This document shows positions 12,401 through 22,879 of a stretch of DNA of 64,000 bases, in pieces. The stretch's first letter is position 1. Every line of letters starts with the position of its first letter. Made by a program: the position numbers and the translations under genes. The notes beneath the pieces were generated by a model. The model was not told the DNA's origin. It was given only the letters and a program-made list of their open reading frames with translations, and did no database searches. Source of the stretch: Struthio camelus (lineage: Eukaryota > Chordata > Aves > Struthioniformes > Struthionidae); contig NC_090951.1 in the NCBI RefSeq assembly GCF_040807025.1, positions 2,294,001-2,358,000 of the forward strand, in the 5' to 3' direction.

Positions 12401-15400
12401 GGCTCCCGCTCTCTCCTTTCGGCACGAAGATGCTGCTGAGCTAGGAGAGGGTCCGGTCGGTGCTGAGCTGGCCTCAAGTCTGGGGCTGGTTTTTGGCTGG
12501 GTGGGAGGTGGACGGAGCAGATGCCGCCAGCCTGGGCCCGGGGCAGGATTAGCGGGTCCCTGTTGCTGGCACCGCCTGCAAAGTCCTCAATTTCCAAACG
12601 CAGCCTTGCGTGGGGAAAGCGTGTTCCCCCTTGCAGGCGAAGCTGGGAGTTTTTCGGGCATTTATTGCTAGATGAGGAAAGTCTCAGCACCCTTTAGCGT
12701 GGCGGTGCCAGGCAGATGAGGGGTCCCAGGGTGGGGGGGGGATGCCGGGGGGGCGCGGGAGCGGGGCTGCGCGCCAACGGTGCTGAGCCCGGGCTCTCCC
12801 CGCAGAACTCCACGCTCACCATCGAGGAGTTTCACGCCAAGCTCCAGGAGGCCACCAACTTCCCGCTGCGGCCCTTCGTCATCCCCTTCCTCAAGGTGGG
12901 TGCCCGCGCCCGGGCGCTGCGGGAGGGGGGCGCGTGCGCCGGCCGCTTGCTGCCGCCCGGGCTGTGCCCTGTCCCCCAGCACGCGCACCGCCCGCCCGCC
13001 CGTGTGCAGTCGCATGAGGCCGAGGCGCTCGCTGAGCTGTTTGCAATAAAGCGAGGGGTTGGGCCCATCTGGTAACCATTTGCGATTCATTAAAAAAGCC
13101 CTTTTTTATTTTCCTTTTAATTTTGCGCTGACTCTGCGCTGTCACCCTGCTCCCTCCGGAGGGACGCGCCGGCCGCTGGCCTTCCCGGCAGCGCCAGCGG
13201 TGGCAGCGGGTCAGCGCCGCCTGCCCTTCCTCAGCGGAGGAAGAACCAAAAACCGCCCCCCGCCATCATCTCTGCATCTCCCGTCTGCCCGGCCCCGGCG
13301 CGGAGGCCCGGCCCGGCCGCGGGGAGGCAGGATTTGCCCGGCAGCCCGGGGGATTTGGGCACGGGGTCTGTCGGAGCCGGTGAAGGGGGCGACCGGCCCC
13401 CGGGGCTGCGGCGTGCCGGTGGTGGGAGCAGGATGCGGCGCTGGGGATGCGGTGCCGGCGGCGCCCGCTCCCCCGGCCGGCGCGCCGCGGCGGAGACGCC
13501 GGCTTTCCCTGGAGCTCGTGACCTCGCCGCTCGTGCAAAGCCGCCCTGCTGTCGCCCGGCCAAGCGAGCGCTGCGTTCCCGCGGCCGGCGCAGCCCGCGC
13601 TCCCCGCGCCGCCGCCACCGCCCTGCTCCCAGCTGTTTCCACCTAGGGCTCCAGATGCTTCTCGTTATCGTAACTGCAACCAGCCGGGCTCAGCGTGTTT
13701 CCCAGGCTTGGGGGCTTTTTGTTTTTTGGGGTTGTTCCCCCAGCCGGGGATGGGGAGGGGGCCTGCAGCGCGCATCTCCGGCTTGTGCGCTAACACGTCC
13801 AACAGATGGGGATTTGGCTGCGGATCAGCTGCCTAAATAGAAAAACCAGAGCTGGCAGCAAAAGCGCCTGGACAGAAACGTGTTTCTGCTGCTTAATTGT
13901 CGCTGCTCCGCGCGCTCCTCGGGGCCGGGGCGAGCGCGGTGGGTGGTTGGGGAGCTTGCAGCCGGTGCTGGTGCCCCGCGGGCGCCGGGCGAGCTGGGAG
14001 CGACCGCGGCGCCGAGCGCGTCGGGGCTCTGCCGGGCAGGGGCCGGGCTGCCTGGGGAGGGAGGGTGCCCGTGGCGGCAGGAGCGCCGTGGCGGGCGGCG
14101 AGCCCCGCGGCGCGGGCTCGACTCCGGCTCCCTCGCAGGCCAACCTGCCGCTGCTGCAGCGCGAGCTGCTGCACTGCGCCCGCCTGGCCAAGCAGACGCC
14201 GGCGCAGTACCTGGCGCAGCACGAGCAGCTGCTGCTGGACGCCAACGCCTCCTCGCCCGTCGACTCCGCCGAGCTGCTCCTGGAGGTCGGCGAGAGCGGC
14301 AAGAGGAGGACGCCAGACAGGTGAGGGCTCGCGGGCAGGGAGGGTGCCGGCGGCGGGGATGCCCCCAGGGCTCGCCGCTTCCCGGCGACGACCACCACCC
14401 TCTGCCCCGCTCAGGACCAAAGAGAACGGCTTGGACCGAGACCCTCCGCACGCCGAGCACCTCAGCAAGCGGCCGTGCACCATGAGCCCCGCGCAGCGGT
14501 ACAGCCCCAGCAACGGGCTGAGCCACCCGCCCAACGGGCTGGCGCACCCCGCCGCCCCCCTGGCCCAGCACTACCGCCTGGAGGACATGGCCATGGCGCA
14601 CCACTACCGCGACGCCTACCGGCACGCCGACCCCCGCGAGCGCCACCGGCAAGCGGGTGAGCGCCGGCGGGCTCCGCGGGCGGCCGGGCGGCATCCCCGC
14701 GGCTGGGGGTGCGTGAGACGGAGCCGGGGGGGCGTCGCGCCGATGCTCCGCGCGCCGCGGGCAGAGTAAAGGGGATCGGGGAGGCGGGCGCCGGGACTGA
14801 CCGCCGGCCTGCGCCTCTCTTGCAGCGGTGCACGGGGCGCGCCAGGAGGAGGTGATCGATCACAGGCTCACCGACCGGGAGTGGGCGGAGGAGTGGAAAC
14901 ACCTCAACAACGTACGTGGTGCCCCCCGCGGCGGGACGTTGCCGGCCTGGGTTTGCCCCCGGCGCTGCTCGGGGGCACCAGCCTGCAGGCGCCGTGCCCC
15001 GGGCTTTGCCGCAGCGGTGCTGCAGAGCATCCCGGCCGCGGGCGGCTGCGTTTCCCTGCAGGACCCCGCGCGCAGGCAACCGGAGGGCGGGGGGAACAGA
15101 GCATCTCCCGACACAATTAGGGGTTTTTAGCGCCGGTTGCCCTGGGCTGGGTACCGTTTTGGCCCCTCCGAGGCTTTTGTCCCGAGCATGGCTTGCTCAG
15201 CGCGGCCGCGCCGCACCTGCGCGCGCCCCGGCGGAGCCCAGGGCAGCGCCGAGCCCTCGCTGCCCCCCTGCCCCGCAGCTGCTCAACTGCATCATGGACA
15301 TGGTGGAAAAGACCCGTCGGTCCCTCACGGTGCTGCGGCGGTGCCAGGAAGCCGACCGCGAGGAGCTCAACCACTGGATCCGGCGCTACAGCGACGCCGA

Positions 15401-17228
15401 GGACATGAAGAAGGGCAGCGCGCCGCCCGCCCGTCCCCACAACGGCTCCGCCGGCTCCGAGCCTCCCCAGTTAGGTATTGACGCCGCGCAGCGCCGGGCG
15501 CCGGGGCGGCTGCGAGTCGGCGGCGGCGGCGGCGGCGCCAGCCCGGGGTGGGGGGTGGGGGGTCCGCGCCGCCCCGCGGGTTTCCCCGGGGTCCGGCTTT
15601 GCAGGCAGGATCGCATCTCCTGACGGCGTGCCCCGCTCCTCTCCCTCGCAGACGCTCACCGGGAGTTCGTGCCGCGGCCCCTCTCCGGTTACATGCCCGA
15701 GGAGATCTGGAGGAAGGCTGGTGAGTGCGGGGCGGCGCTCATCAGCGTGCTGAGCTGGCGCGGGGTCTCTGCCCTCGCGAGAGCCTCCGTGGAGGCGTGC
15801 GAAATTGCCGCTCAAGCGGCCCCGGGGACTGAGCCCTCGTCCGGCGCTGGGTCCCGCTGGCTCAGCCCCCCGCAGCCTGCCCCAGAGCCCGCGGCCAGGA
15901 CCCACGGGCAACGTCCCGTTCGTGCTCGCGCCCCGTCTCGGGGCCGCGGCAGGCAGGGCAGGCAGCGACGAGCGGAAAGCGCAGCGGCGAGGGGGCCGCC
16001 GCTTAGATGCCAGGCAAAGGTGGCCGTGGGTTTGGGAGCGGCCGCGGGGGCCGGGTGCCGCGGCGCAGCCCGTGCCACGCTCTCTGCCGCCCGCCTTGCA
16101 GAAGAAGCTGTGAACGAGGTGAAGCGGCAGGCCATGTCCGAGCTGCAGAAGGCCGTGTCGGACGCCGAGCGCAAAGCCCACGAGCTCATCACCACGGAGC
16201 GAGCCAAGATGGAGCGAGCCCTGGCCGAGGCCAAGCGCCAGGCGTCGGAGGACGCGCTGACCGTCGTCAATCAGCAGGAGGACTCGAGCGAGGTGGGAGC
16301 TGCCGCCGGTGGTGGCGGACGGGGATCCGCGGCGGCTCGGGCGGTTGCACCGGCGCCGTTGGCCGTCGGGTTTGCAGCTCAGGCAGTGCGCGGCTCCGGG
16401 TAGCGGGGAGGCTGCAGGCTGCAGGCGATGTCTCGTGTGCTGCAGAGCGCTGCAGGGACGGGACGGGACGGGATGGGACAAGACGAGATGGGACGGGACG
16501 AGACAGAACGGGACAGGACGGGATGGGACGAGATGGGACAAGACGAGACGGGACGAGATGGGATGAGACGGGATGGGACAGGACGGGACGGGACGAGACA
16601 GGACGGGACGAGACAGGACGGGACGAGACAGGACGGGACGAGACGAGACGGGACAAGACGAGACAGGACGAGACGAGACGGGACGAGATGGGATGAGACG
16701 GGACAGGACAGGACGGGATGGGACAGGATGGGACAAGATGGGACGGGACGGGACGAGACAGGAGGGGACGGGACGGGACGAGACGGGACGGGACGAGACG
16801 GGACGGGACGAGACAGGACGGGACGGGACGGGACGGGACAGGACAGGACGGGACGGGACAGGACGGGACGGGAGAGCCGGGCGCCCCGCGCGGGGCCGCC
16901 GCTGAGCCTTGCGCCTGGGCTGTCCCCGCAGAGCTGCTGGAACTGCGGGCGCAAAGCCAGCGAGACCTGCAGCGGCTGCAACACGGCGCGCTACTGCGGC
17001 TCCTTCTGCCAGCACAAGGATTGGGAGAAGCACCACCACGTCTGCGGGCAGACTCTGCAGGGCCTGCCGGCCCCGGGCGCCCCGGCCCCGGGCGCCGGGC
17101 TGCCGCTGGGCTCGGCGCAGCCCGACGCCGCGGCCCTCGCCGGCAGCCCCGGCGAGACGGGCTCGGCGGCGGCGTCGCGCGCCGGCACGCCGGCCACCCC
17201 GGCCCCGCTGGAGAGCGCGTCCCGCTAA
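9294..17228 (+). CDS. CBFA2T3: CBFA2T3 (MTG16/ETO2) transcriptional corepressor, ten coding exons
   Basis: Joined exons 9294-9408, 12041-12282, 12806-12895, 14139-14320, 14415-14656, 14826-14911, 15279-15474, 15652-15720, 16102-16292 and 16932-17228 give 1710 nt, one open frame of 569 aa; every junction is GT-AG and phase-consistent. Domains: Pro/Ser-rich N terminus; NHR1/TAFH about 83-178; nuclear-type basic/Pro-rich linker; NHR2 oligomerisation helix about 297-360; NHR3 helix about 409-460; MYND zinc finger with C473, C476, C484, C487, C493, C497, H505, C509. Family knowledge: a nuclear scaffold that recruits NCoR/SMRT and histone deacetylases to DNA-bound factors in haematopoietic and other progenitors. 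The ATG at 9294 matches the conserved MPDSP start shared with MTG8, but the exon is open upstream of it, so longer isoforms from upstream exons outside or unrecognised in this window are likely. RUNX1T1 and CBFA2T2 were considered; the N-terminal sequence and synteny favour CBFA2T3. Confidence 0.97.
9409..12040 (+). other. CBFA2T3 intron
   Basis: A GC-rich 2.6-kb intron between the MPDSP exon and the TAFH exon. The stretches 9780-10320 and 10920-11260 are especially CpG-rich and could be CpG islands. I could not identify an exon or promoter element in them. Confidence 0.7.
12041..12282 (+). CDS. CBFA2T3: CBFA2T3 exon, N-terminal half of NHR1/TAFH
   Basis: Acceptor CTGCCCGCAG ends at 12040; donor GTACGTTG at 12283. 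Encodes residues 39-119: the [15 protein letters not shown] stretch followed by the first TAFH helices ([33 protein letters not shown]). Ends in phase 0. Confidence 0.97.
12283..12805 (+). other. CBFA2T3 intron
   Basis: A 523-bp GC-rich intron with nothing recognisable in it apart from short G-runs near 12733. Confidence 0.9.
12806..12895 (+). CDS. CBFA2T3: CBFA2T3 exon, middle of TAFH
   Basis: A 90-nt phase-0 exon, residues 120-149 ([18 protein letters not shown] ... FVIPFLK). Acceptor CTCCCCGCAG, donor GTGGGTGCC. Highly conserved across MTG proteins. Confidence 0.97.
12896..14138 (+). other. CBFA2T3 intron
   Basis: A GC-rich 1.2-kb intron. It contains an isolated AT-rich island around 13080-13125. 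No other structure was identified. Confidence 0.85.
14139..14320 (+). CDS. CBFA2T3: CBFA2T3 exon, C-terminal TAFH
   Basis: Residues 150-210 ([20 protein letters not shown], then the QHEQLLLD helix and GKRRTPDR). Acceptor CTCCCTCGCAG, donor GTGAGGGC. Ends in phase 2, and the split Arg codon is completed at 14415. Confidence 0.97.
14415..14656 (+). CDS. CBFA2T3: CBFA2T3 exon, linker between NHR1 and NHR2
   Basis: Residues 211-291. It contains [19 protein letters not shown] and a Pro/His-rich segment ending in [20 protein letters not shown] stretch around residues 243-260 ([20 protein letters not shown]) looks expanded compared with the human protein as I recall it. Donor GTGAGCGCC. Confidence 0.96.
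14826..14911 (+). CDS. CBFA2T3: CBFA2T3 exon, start of NHR2
   Basis: Residues 291-319 ([20 protein letters not shown] and KHLNN), the beginning of the NHR2 tetramerisation helix. Acceptor CTCTCTTGCAG, donor GTACGTGG. The flanking introns are only 169 and 367 bp. Confidence 0.97.
15279..15474 (+). CDS. CBFA2T3: CBFA2T3 exon, NHR2 core
   Basis: Residues 320-384. Leu-rich helix [20 protein letters not shown], then [15 protein letters not shown] and a low-complexity tail. Acceptor CTGCCCCGCAG, donor GTATTGAC, phase 1. Confidence 0.97.
15652..15720 (+). CDS. CBFA2T3: CBFA2T3 short exon before NHR3
   Basis: A 69-nt exon, residues 386-407 ([20 protein letters not shown] then KA). Acceptor CTCCCTCGCAG, donor GTGAGTGCGG. 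It is a multiple of three and phase-1 on both sides, so it could be skipped without a frameshift. Confidence 0.96.
16102..16292 (+). CDS. CBFA2T3: CBFA2T3 exon, NHR3 helix
   Basis: Residues 408-471: a highly charged predicted coiled coil ([40 protein letters not shown]) ending NQQEDSSE. Acceptor CCCGCCTTGCAG, donor GTGGGAGC, phase 0 at the end. Confidence 0.97.
16293..16931 (+). other. last CBFA2T3 intron, dominated by a pentamer satellite
   Basis: A 639-bp intron (a multiple of three) between the NHR3 and MYND exons. If retained, the frame runs from 16293 to a TAG at 16401-16403, before the satellite, so retention would give a protein without the MYND finger. Confidence 0.9.
16456..16873 (+). 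repeat. (GGACG)n-type degenerate pentamer satellite
   Basis: About 418 bp of pentamers, mainly GGGAC, GGGAT, AGGAC and GAGAC. The plus strand is almost free of T except in GGATG variants and very rich in purine. There is no stop in most frames on either strand, which explains the long open frames with GRDGT-like and SRPVP-like repeats. It lies in the final CBFA2T3 intron, ending about 60 bp before the acceptor at 16931. Confidence 0.95.
16932..17228 (+). CDS. CBFA2T3: CBFA2T3 last exon, MYND zinc finger and C terminus
   Basis: Residues 472-569 plus TAA. The MYND (NHR4) finger follows C-x2-C, C-x2-C, C-x3-C, H-x3-C spacing starting at [16 protein letters not shown]. The finger binds PxLxP-type corepressor motifs (NCoR/SMRT) in this family. 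An Ala/Pro/Gly-rich tail ends in LESASR. Acceptor TGTCCCCGCAG. Confidence 0.98.
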   Translation, partial: SCWNCGRKASETCSGCNTARYCGSFCQHKDWEKHHHVCGQTLQGLPAPGAPAPGAGLPLGSAQPDAAALAGSPGETGSAAASRAGTPATPAPLESASR

Positions 17229-17670
17229 GGCGCCGCGCCGCACCGCGCCGGAGAAACCCACGGGACTTCGCTGCTGCTACCACTTCTCTCCAAAAGAAAC
17301 AAGACTGCACTCGATGCAATTTCCTCAGCTACCTGACATTGTTTGACCTCCAAAACGACCTCTCTAGCTCTCACAAATAATCCTCACGGATCCTCAAGCT
17401 GGGCTTTAAGTGGAGTTAAGGCAACTACCAGTCTTCTCTGTTCTCTCTTCGGTCTTTGTTTTGGCTTTTTGGTTGGTTTTCTATGATTTGGGGGAATTGT
17501 TACTCGTTGCTACCGGGTTGGTTTTTGGTTTTTTTTTTCCTCCTCCCCCCCCGTCCGGATGAGGAATTTGTCTGCAAACGTTGCCCGAAGTGACTGGGGA
17601 CGAGGCCAGCCCGGCGGGCGCTCGCCGGAGGCGCCGCCAAGGAGCTCGCTCGCAGCAGGAAGGGAACTTC

Positions 17671-17734
17671 TTTTCTTCCTTTCTCTCTCTCTCTCTCTCT
17701 CTTACTCTCTCTTTCTTTCTTTTTTTTTTTTTTG
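17671..17734 (+). repeat. (CT)n followed by poly-T
   Basis: A CT dinucleotide run of about 30 bp followed by a T-run of about 15 bp, inside the CBFA2T3 3' UTR. Several overlapping AATAAA hexamers follow at 17742-17757. Confidence 0.9.
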
Positions 17735-18770
17735 TAAAAAAAATAAAATAAAATAAAAATGAAAACGTCGAACTCTTTGGCTTTAAGTAAGAAATTGTAC
17801 AAAAGGAAAAAAAAAAAGAAAAAAAAAAGGAAAAAAATGCAAAAAAAAAAAAACCCCGGACGACGCGAAGTCGAACCACGTGACGGAAGCTCACCTGTAA
17901 ACTACCTTGCTAGCTAGCCAAGAACATACCAGACTCACCTCTGCTCCAAAGGATATCCAAAAACGAGAAAGACCCAAACGTTTCTCCACTGCCAAAGTTC
18001 GTCTCGTTCTGTTGTCGGTTCCTTTGCCGTTTCTCCCCTCCGCGGGGGCGCCCGGCCGGCCGGGGGGCTCCGGCGAAGCCCGCGGCATCGCGACGCCCCT
18101 GCGAGGAGGACGGACGGACGGACGGACGCCTGCCCGCCCGCGCCGAAGAGCTGCTGTCGAAACAAAGCAAAGAAATAGCGGAGAGGAAAGGAAGCGATGC
18201 TACGGAAGCGGGGAGCGCGGGCGGGAGCGCTCCCCCCACCCCAGGACGGGCCGCGGCGGCGGGGACCCCGGGGACCCCGGCCCCGGCGCAGCCGCTACCT
18301 CGGCCCGGCCGCCGCGCCGGAGGAAAGGAGCTGCGGAGACGCCTTTCGTGGTTGTCCCTTCCCGACGGCGCTCTTGGGCGCCGGCCGGCCGCTCCGCCTG
18401 GCTTCCGTGGCCAGCGGGTCGCCAGAAGGTTTCTCCAGCCCTGCGATGAACACGGTCGCTGCTCGGTTGCTTTTGAATTCTGGGTTTTCTTTTCTTTTTT
18501 TCCACTGCCCGCGTCAGATTTTTTTGCAACGTTTTTTTCTAGGTGGAAAGCAAAGGAAAGAAACCAACAAATACTTCCTCGTAGAGAAGGAAGAAAAAGA
18601 CGATGTAGATTATTTTGTATTTCTTGCATCATTGTATAAAGCGCAGAGGACGGGAGTGCAATACGGAAAGTCCCACGGCTCTGAGAGGAGGGAAGCCAGA
18701 GCGCGCCCGGCACGGCCAGGGCAGAAATGCTGTACGTTAATGTGAATGTAAATAGTGTTTGCAGAGGTCC

Positions 18771-18814
18771 AAAAATAATAATAATAATAATAATAATGAT
18801 AGTGATAATAATAA
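18771..18814 (+). repeat. (ATA)n microsatellite
   Basis: About 40 bp of AATAAT/ATAATA trinucleotides with a few interruptions (TGATAGTG), in the CBFA2T3 3' UTR. Confidence 0.9.
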
Positions 18815-18827
18815 GAGACATTTGCCA

Positions 18828-18833
18828 AATAAA
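18828..18833 (+). terminator. CBFA2T3: possible proximal polyadenylation signal
   Basis: AATAAA in the context CCAAATAAAAGATG, downstream of the CBFA2T3 stop codon. A 3' end here would exclude the large satellite at 19082. Whether it is used cannot be told from sequence. Confidence 0.35.
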
Positions 18834-19081
18834 AGATGATGAGAAACCACTGGAGGATGTGACGTTTAGGAGCTAGGTTTAACCGAAAAGAAGCAGAATT
18901 CATGTGCTCGTTAGGAGCTTTAGTTTCCGGATTTGCAAAAACCATCCTGTGTGTTTTCTTTAGAGAAGAAAGAAGGGTTTGGGGTCGGTTTGGTCGCGTT
19001 TCCAGGCACTAGTCACTGAGAGGCCTGGCCGTGGGTGCTGTGTTCGAATTTCCCTCCTGGTGGTCCCCTCGGCCGCAGGGC

Positions 19082-19800
19082 CGTGCTGTGCCGTGCCGTG
19101 CTGTGCTGCGTCGCGCCATGCCGTGCTGTGCCGTGCTGTGTCGCACCATGCCACGCTGCGCCGTGCTGAGCCGTGCTGCGTTGCATCGTGATGTGCTGCA
19201 CAGTGCTGCACTGTGCTGTGTCGCACCATGCCACGCTGTGCCGTGCTGAGCCGTGCTGTGTTGCATCGTGTTGTGCCGCACCGTGCCACACCATGCGGTG
19301 TCGCACCATGCCACGCTGTGCCATGCCGAGCTGTGCTGCATTGCATTGTGTTGTGCTGCACGGTGCTGAGCCATGCTGTGTCGCACCATGCCATGCTGCG
19401 CCATGCTGAGCCGTGCTGTGTTGCGCCATGTTGTGCTGCACCGTGCTGTGCTGTGCTGTGCTGCACCATGCCACGCTGCACCATGCCGAGCCAAGCCGTG
19501 CTGCATTGCATAGTGCTGTGCTACACCATGCCGTGCCGTGCCGTGTCACACCATGCCACGCTGTGCTGTGCCATTCTGAGCCACGCTGTGTTGCACCATG
19601 CTGTGCTGCACTGAGTTGTGCCATGCTGTGTCACACCATGCCGTGCTGTGCCGTGCCGTGCCGTGCCATGCCATGCTGCGTTGCACGGTGCTGTGCTGCA
19701 CTGTGCCATGCCATGCTGTGTCGCACCATGCCACACTGCGCCGTCCCATGCTGGGCCGTGCTATGTTGCACCATGCTGTGCTGCACCGTGCTGTGCCATG
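19082..19800 (+). repeat. pentamer satellite with 80-bp higher-order unit in the 3' UTR region
   Basis: Degenerate pentamers (GTGCT, GTGCC, GCACC, ATGCC, GTGTT) for about 720 bp. A landmark TCGCACCATGCCACGCTG (or near variant) recurs at 19141, 19221, 19301 and 19381, exactly 80 bp apart, so 16 pentamers form a higher-order unit; later copies are less regular. Both strands are open for 200 or more codons because of composition. It lies between the CBFA2T3 stop codon and the distal AATAAA at 22283. Confidence 0.93.
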
Positions 19801-20339
19801 CCTGGCGCTCGGTGTGCATTGCAGCAGGGCCCGGTACGCGGGATGTCTCCCAGGTGGTGGTATCGGCGTGCTGCTGGTGCAGTGCCCCTGCCCTGAGCCT
19901 CACTGCTGGGGCTGGGGGCAGCCAGGCTGGGGCCGGGGCCGGAGCTGGGTGCTGCTCTGGCCAGCGGAGCGGTCGCGCCGGCTGGGTTCACCGCGGCTCT
20001 GACTCGGGTCAGGCGCAGGCGGCGTTTGCCTGCGGGTTGTTTGGCTATTTGGGATGGAGAGGCAGCGTGAGGGCCCCCGGGTGTCCCCTGTGCTGCGGCG
20101 GGAGGCTGAAGGGGATGCTGGCATCGGCAGCCCTTGCATCTCCCTGGTGCGGGTGCTGACGGTTCTGCAGCTGGGCCTGGCGGCAGCCTGCCACACACTG
20201 TGCAAAACCACATCAGCCCTGTCACCCCGGTGCTGGCACCCTTCGGGGGGCCCGGAGAGCTGCATGGGGATCCCGGCAGCTCCCGGCCCCTCGGAGCACC
20301 AGTGGCAAATGCCATCGGCAAAGGGTCCTGCTGTGTCCC

Positions 20340-20535
20340 GAGGTCTCAGGGCAGGGCTGCGTGCACCTGAGACGTCACCCGTCCCCAGGGCATGGCTGCG
20401 TGCACCCTGAGACCTTGGGACAAGGCTGCGTCTACCCGAGACCTTGTCCATGCCCACGGCAGGGCTGCCTGCACCCCAAGACCTTGTGGCAGGGTGCACG
20501 CACCCCAAGACCTTGGCCGTCCCCAGGGCAGGTTT
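20340..20535 (+). repeat. short irregular minisatellite (about 30-40 bp unit)
   Basis: About five diverged copies of a unit containing GGGCAGGGCTGCGTGCACC and GAGACCTTG; GACCTTG-type cores occur near 20410, 20439, 20478 and 20509. In the presumed CBFA2T3 3' UTR. Confidence 0.75.
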
Positions 20536-22282
20536 CTGGGCAGCTCCAAGCCAGTGCTGGGAGCCTGGGGCAGGCTGCGCAGGGGGAAAGCGGTTGGTGC
20601 GGCTGGAGCTATCGCTGGAGCTTGTCTCCAGCTTGCGACGGGTGCAGCCGTGCGGCTCCCCTTCGCCCCCCTCTGTGTCCCGCCGGGGCTACGAGCTGAG
20701 CCGGGGGGCCCCCTCGAGTGACTGTTCACTTTATTTATGGTGTGGCATATGTAATATTGTCTATTTTTCTTATGTTTCCTGAGAAGAGGTAATATATAAG
20801 AGTATTGCAGATGCACCTGCTGCGGGGCCGCCTGCTCTTCTTGGTGTCTGTTCCTTTTCCTGCCCTCCCTGCCATGCGTGTCCGTGCGCCGGCGCGCCGC
20901 CGGCTCCGCGCCGGGCCCTGCCTCTCTACCTCCGCCTCGCCGGGAAACCGCAGGCGAGAGCGTTTACGCAGAGATTCTGCTCTCGTTTCGCTTCCTTTCC
21001 GTTTTGCTCTCTCTTTTTTTTCTTTTTTTAATAATAAGAAGAAAAATACCCTAAAGAACCTTGCATTGAAACCAAAAGCTGAAGGAGGGAGGGGACGGGC
21101 GGCGTGGCGCTAGCAGACGGCCAAACCAGAACGACAGCTTTAAAGTGTAATATTTCCCAAAAAAATAGCGATGAAGGGAGGACAGCAGCTTGGTGTAGCC
21201 GCGGGAGCGGGCTCAGAGGGGTCCGTGGTGGCCCGGGAGGCTCTGGCCGGAGGGGCCAGGGCCAGCGCGGGGACGTCGCGGCGCCGGGGACCCGCGGGAG
21301 CGCGGGGCGCCCGCCACGGGAACTGGCCCTTCGGCGGTGGCTTTGGGGCGACCGGGAGGTGGCAGCCCCGGCGCGGGGGTTTGCTCCCCTCCGTCGCGGC
21401 TGGGCAGGAGGGACGCGGTGTCTGCGGCCGGGGGCAGCCTGCCCCGGGCCCCGGCGCTGCGGGGAGGCCGAGCCGGCGGGTGCCGGGTGCCGGTGGCAGC
21501 GCCGGGTGGAGGAGGTGGCCGGAGAAGGGTGGCTCTCCTCTGGCTTTAAGCAGGCTCTTCAGCTCCTGCCTCGCAATCCCAACCCGAAATCCCAGCTGAA
21601 ACCAAAGTGCCCCGGCTGGCCATGTGCTGGCGAGGCTGGGCTGCCCGCGCCGTCCCGGGGGCAACGCCACGGAGCCGTCCTTCCCCTGCCCCAAACCTCT
21701 CCGGGGCACCCCCTGGCCCGGCCTTCGCTCGGTCACGGCCGGCGACGCGTGTCTGCGCCGCCCTCCGCAGTCCTGTCCTCCCCTCCTCCGGCTCGCTGCC
21801 GCCGTGGCATCCCCGGAGCGGGGGCCGGGGCGCCCACCCTGCTCCCCCGGCATCTCGCCTGGTTCCCGGCTCCCCGGCGCTTGGGTGCCCCAGCTCCGGG
21901 GGCACGGCCGCCCGAGGGCACCCGGCCAGCCCCACGTGGGAGCGCGCGGCTGCCGGTCCCGGGGGCGCCGCGGCTGAGCCCTGCCCACGGGACCCGCGGG
22001 CATCGGCTCGCGGGGATGCCGGGGCCCGCGTGAGCCGGCGCAGGGATCCGGGCTGGGGGGCTGGAAACCGGAGCTGCCCGGAAGGTGGAAGCGGCGGCGC
22101 CTGCCCTGCCGCGCGGGTTCCCGTGGCCAGCCTAGAGAGATGACGTGATAGGACTTTCCTTCGGCATGCTGTCCCCCCCCCTTGCTGTTTCCTGCTTTCT
22201 CTAAGTGTACTGTATGTTTGACCTGTGAAAGATGTAAACTTTATGATTCAGGTTATGTCTGTTCTTAACTCTGTATCCGTGT

Positions 22283-22288
22283 AATAAA
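22283..22288 (+). terminator. CBFA2T3: distal CBFA2T3 polyadenylation signal
   Basis: AATAAA in GTGTAATAAAGACAATTT, at the end of an AT-rich block that looks like conserved 3' UTR. Cleavage would be expected near 22300-22310. The sequence becomes GC-rich again right after it. Confidence 0.65.
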
Positions 22289-22305
22289 GACAATTTAATA
22301 TCAAC

Positions 22306-22879
22306 CAGAGGGCTCCGCAGCCTCCACTTATGCTAGGTCCCCTCGCCCTCCCTGTGCCCCCACCCCCCGGGGTGTCTGTATAGCCTTGGGGGTTGGTCGG
22401 CCCCCCCATGCCTGGCCCCCCGGGAAGGGGCGCCCACGGCGAGTGACACTGGGGGCTGCGTTCACTTCGCCCCAGGGATCCGCGGTCCTGCAACCGGTTT
22501 CCAAAGGGATTTCTCCTCCCTGAGATGTTGCACCCTGCCTCGGGGTCTCCTGTTGCTCAGGGGTGTCCCCAGTGCCTGAGGCAGTGGCAGGGAGGGCTGG
22601 GGCAGCGGGATACAGTCCCTGGGAGTGGGCTGCAGCCCACCAGCACCGCTGCAGTTTCCCACTCAGAGAAACAGCAGTGATGTCCTGCCAGGCCTGGCCA
22701 CCACCAGAGGTGACCGGGCCAGCAGGTGACAAGGGTCAGGGGTCTGGAGGCCCGCAGGGGCTGTGTTCGCCCCTGCCGTGCCCTGGCACACGCCAGCGGC
22801 CTGGCCGGGGCGCACCGGGGGCTCGAACCCGCGGCCACGGAGCCACGGCCGGGAGGGGCAGCGGCGCCCCCGCCCTGCC
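22306..22879. other. intergenic spacer CBFA2T3 - PABPN1L
   Basis: About 570 bp of GC-rich sequence between the presumed CBFA2T3 3' end and the PABPN1L promoter. I see no gene or repeat in it. Confidence 0.7.

Larger units (their letters stand above)
17229..22305 (+). other. CBFA2T3: CBFA2T3 3' untranslated region
   Basis: No coding exon or promoter is recognisable between the TAA at 17226 and the AATAAA at 22283. AT-rich stretches at 17280-17980, 18430-18960, 20720-20810 and 22140-22300 look like ordinary 3' UTR, while GC-rich and satellite blocks lie between them. The extent is inferred: the block just before 22283 resembles the distal 3' end of CBFA2T3 as I remember it. Shorter forms ending after 17742 or 18828 are possible. 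If the whole span is one exon, the UTR is about 5 kb. Confidence 0.6.

Noticed and set aside
15471-17319. A 596-codon minus-strand open frame overlapping CBFA2T3 exons 8-10
   Set aside because: It is a shadow of GC-rich coding exons and the GGGAC satellite; the plus strand has proven-family domains with correct splice sites.
18960-20159. Long open frames on both strands through the 80-bp satellite
   Set aside because: They consist of a few alternating residues dictated by the pentamer; both strands are open equally, and the region lies in the 3' UTR of CBFA2T3.
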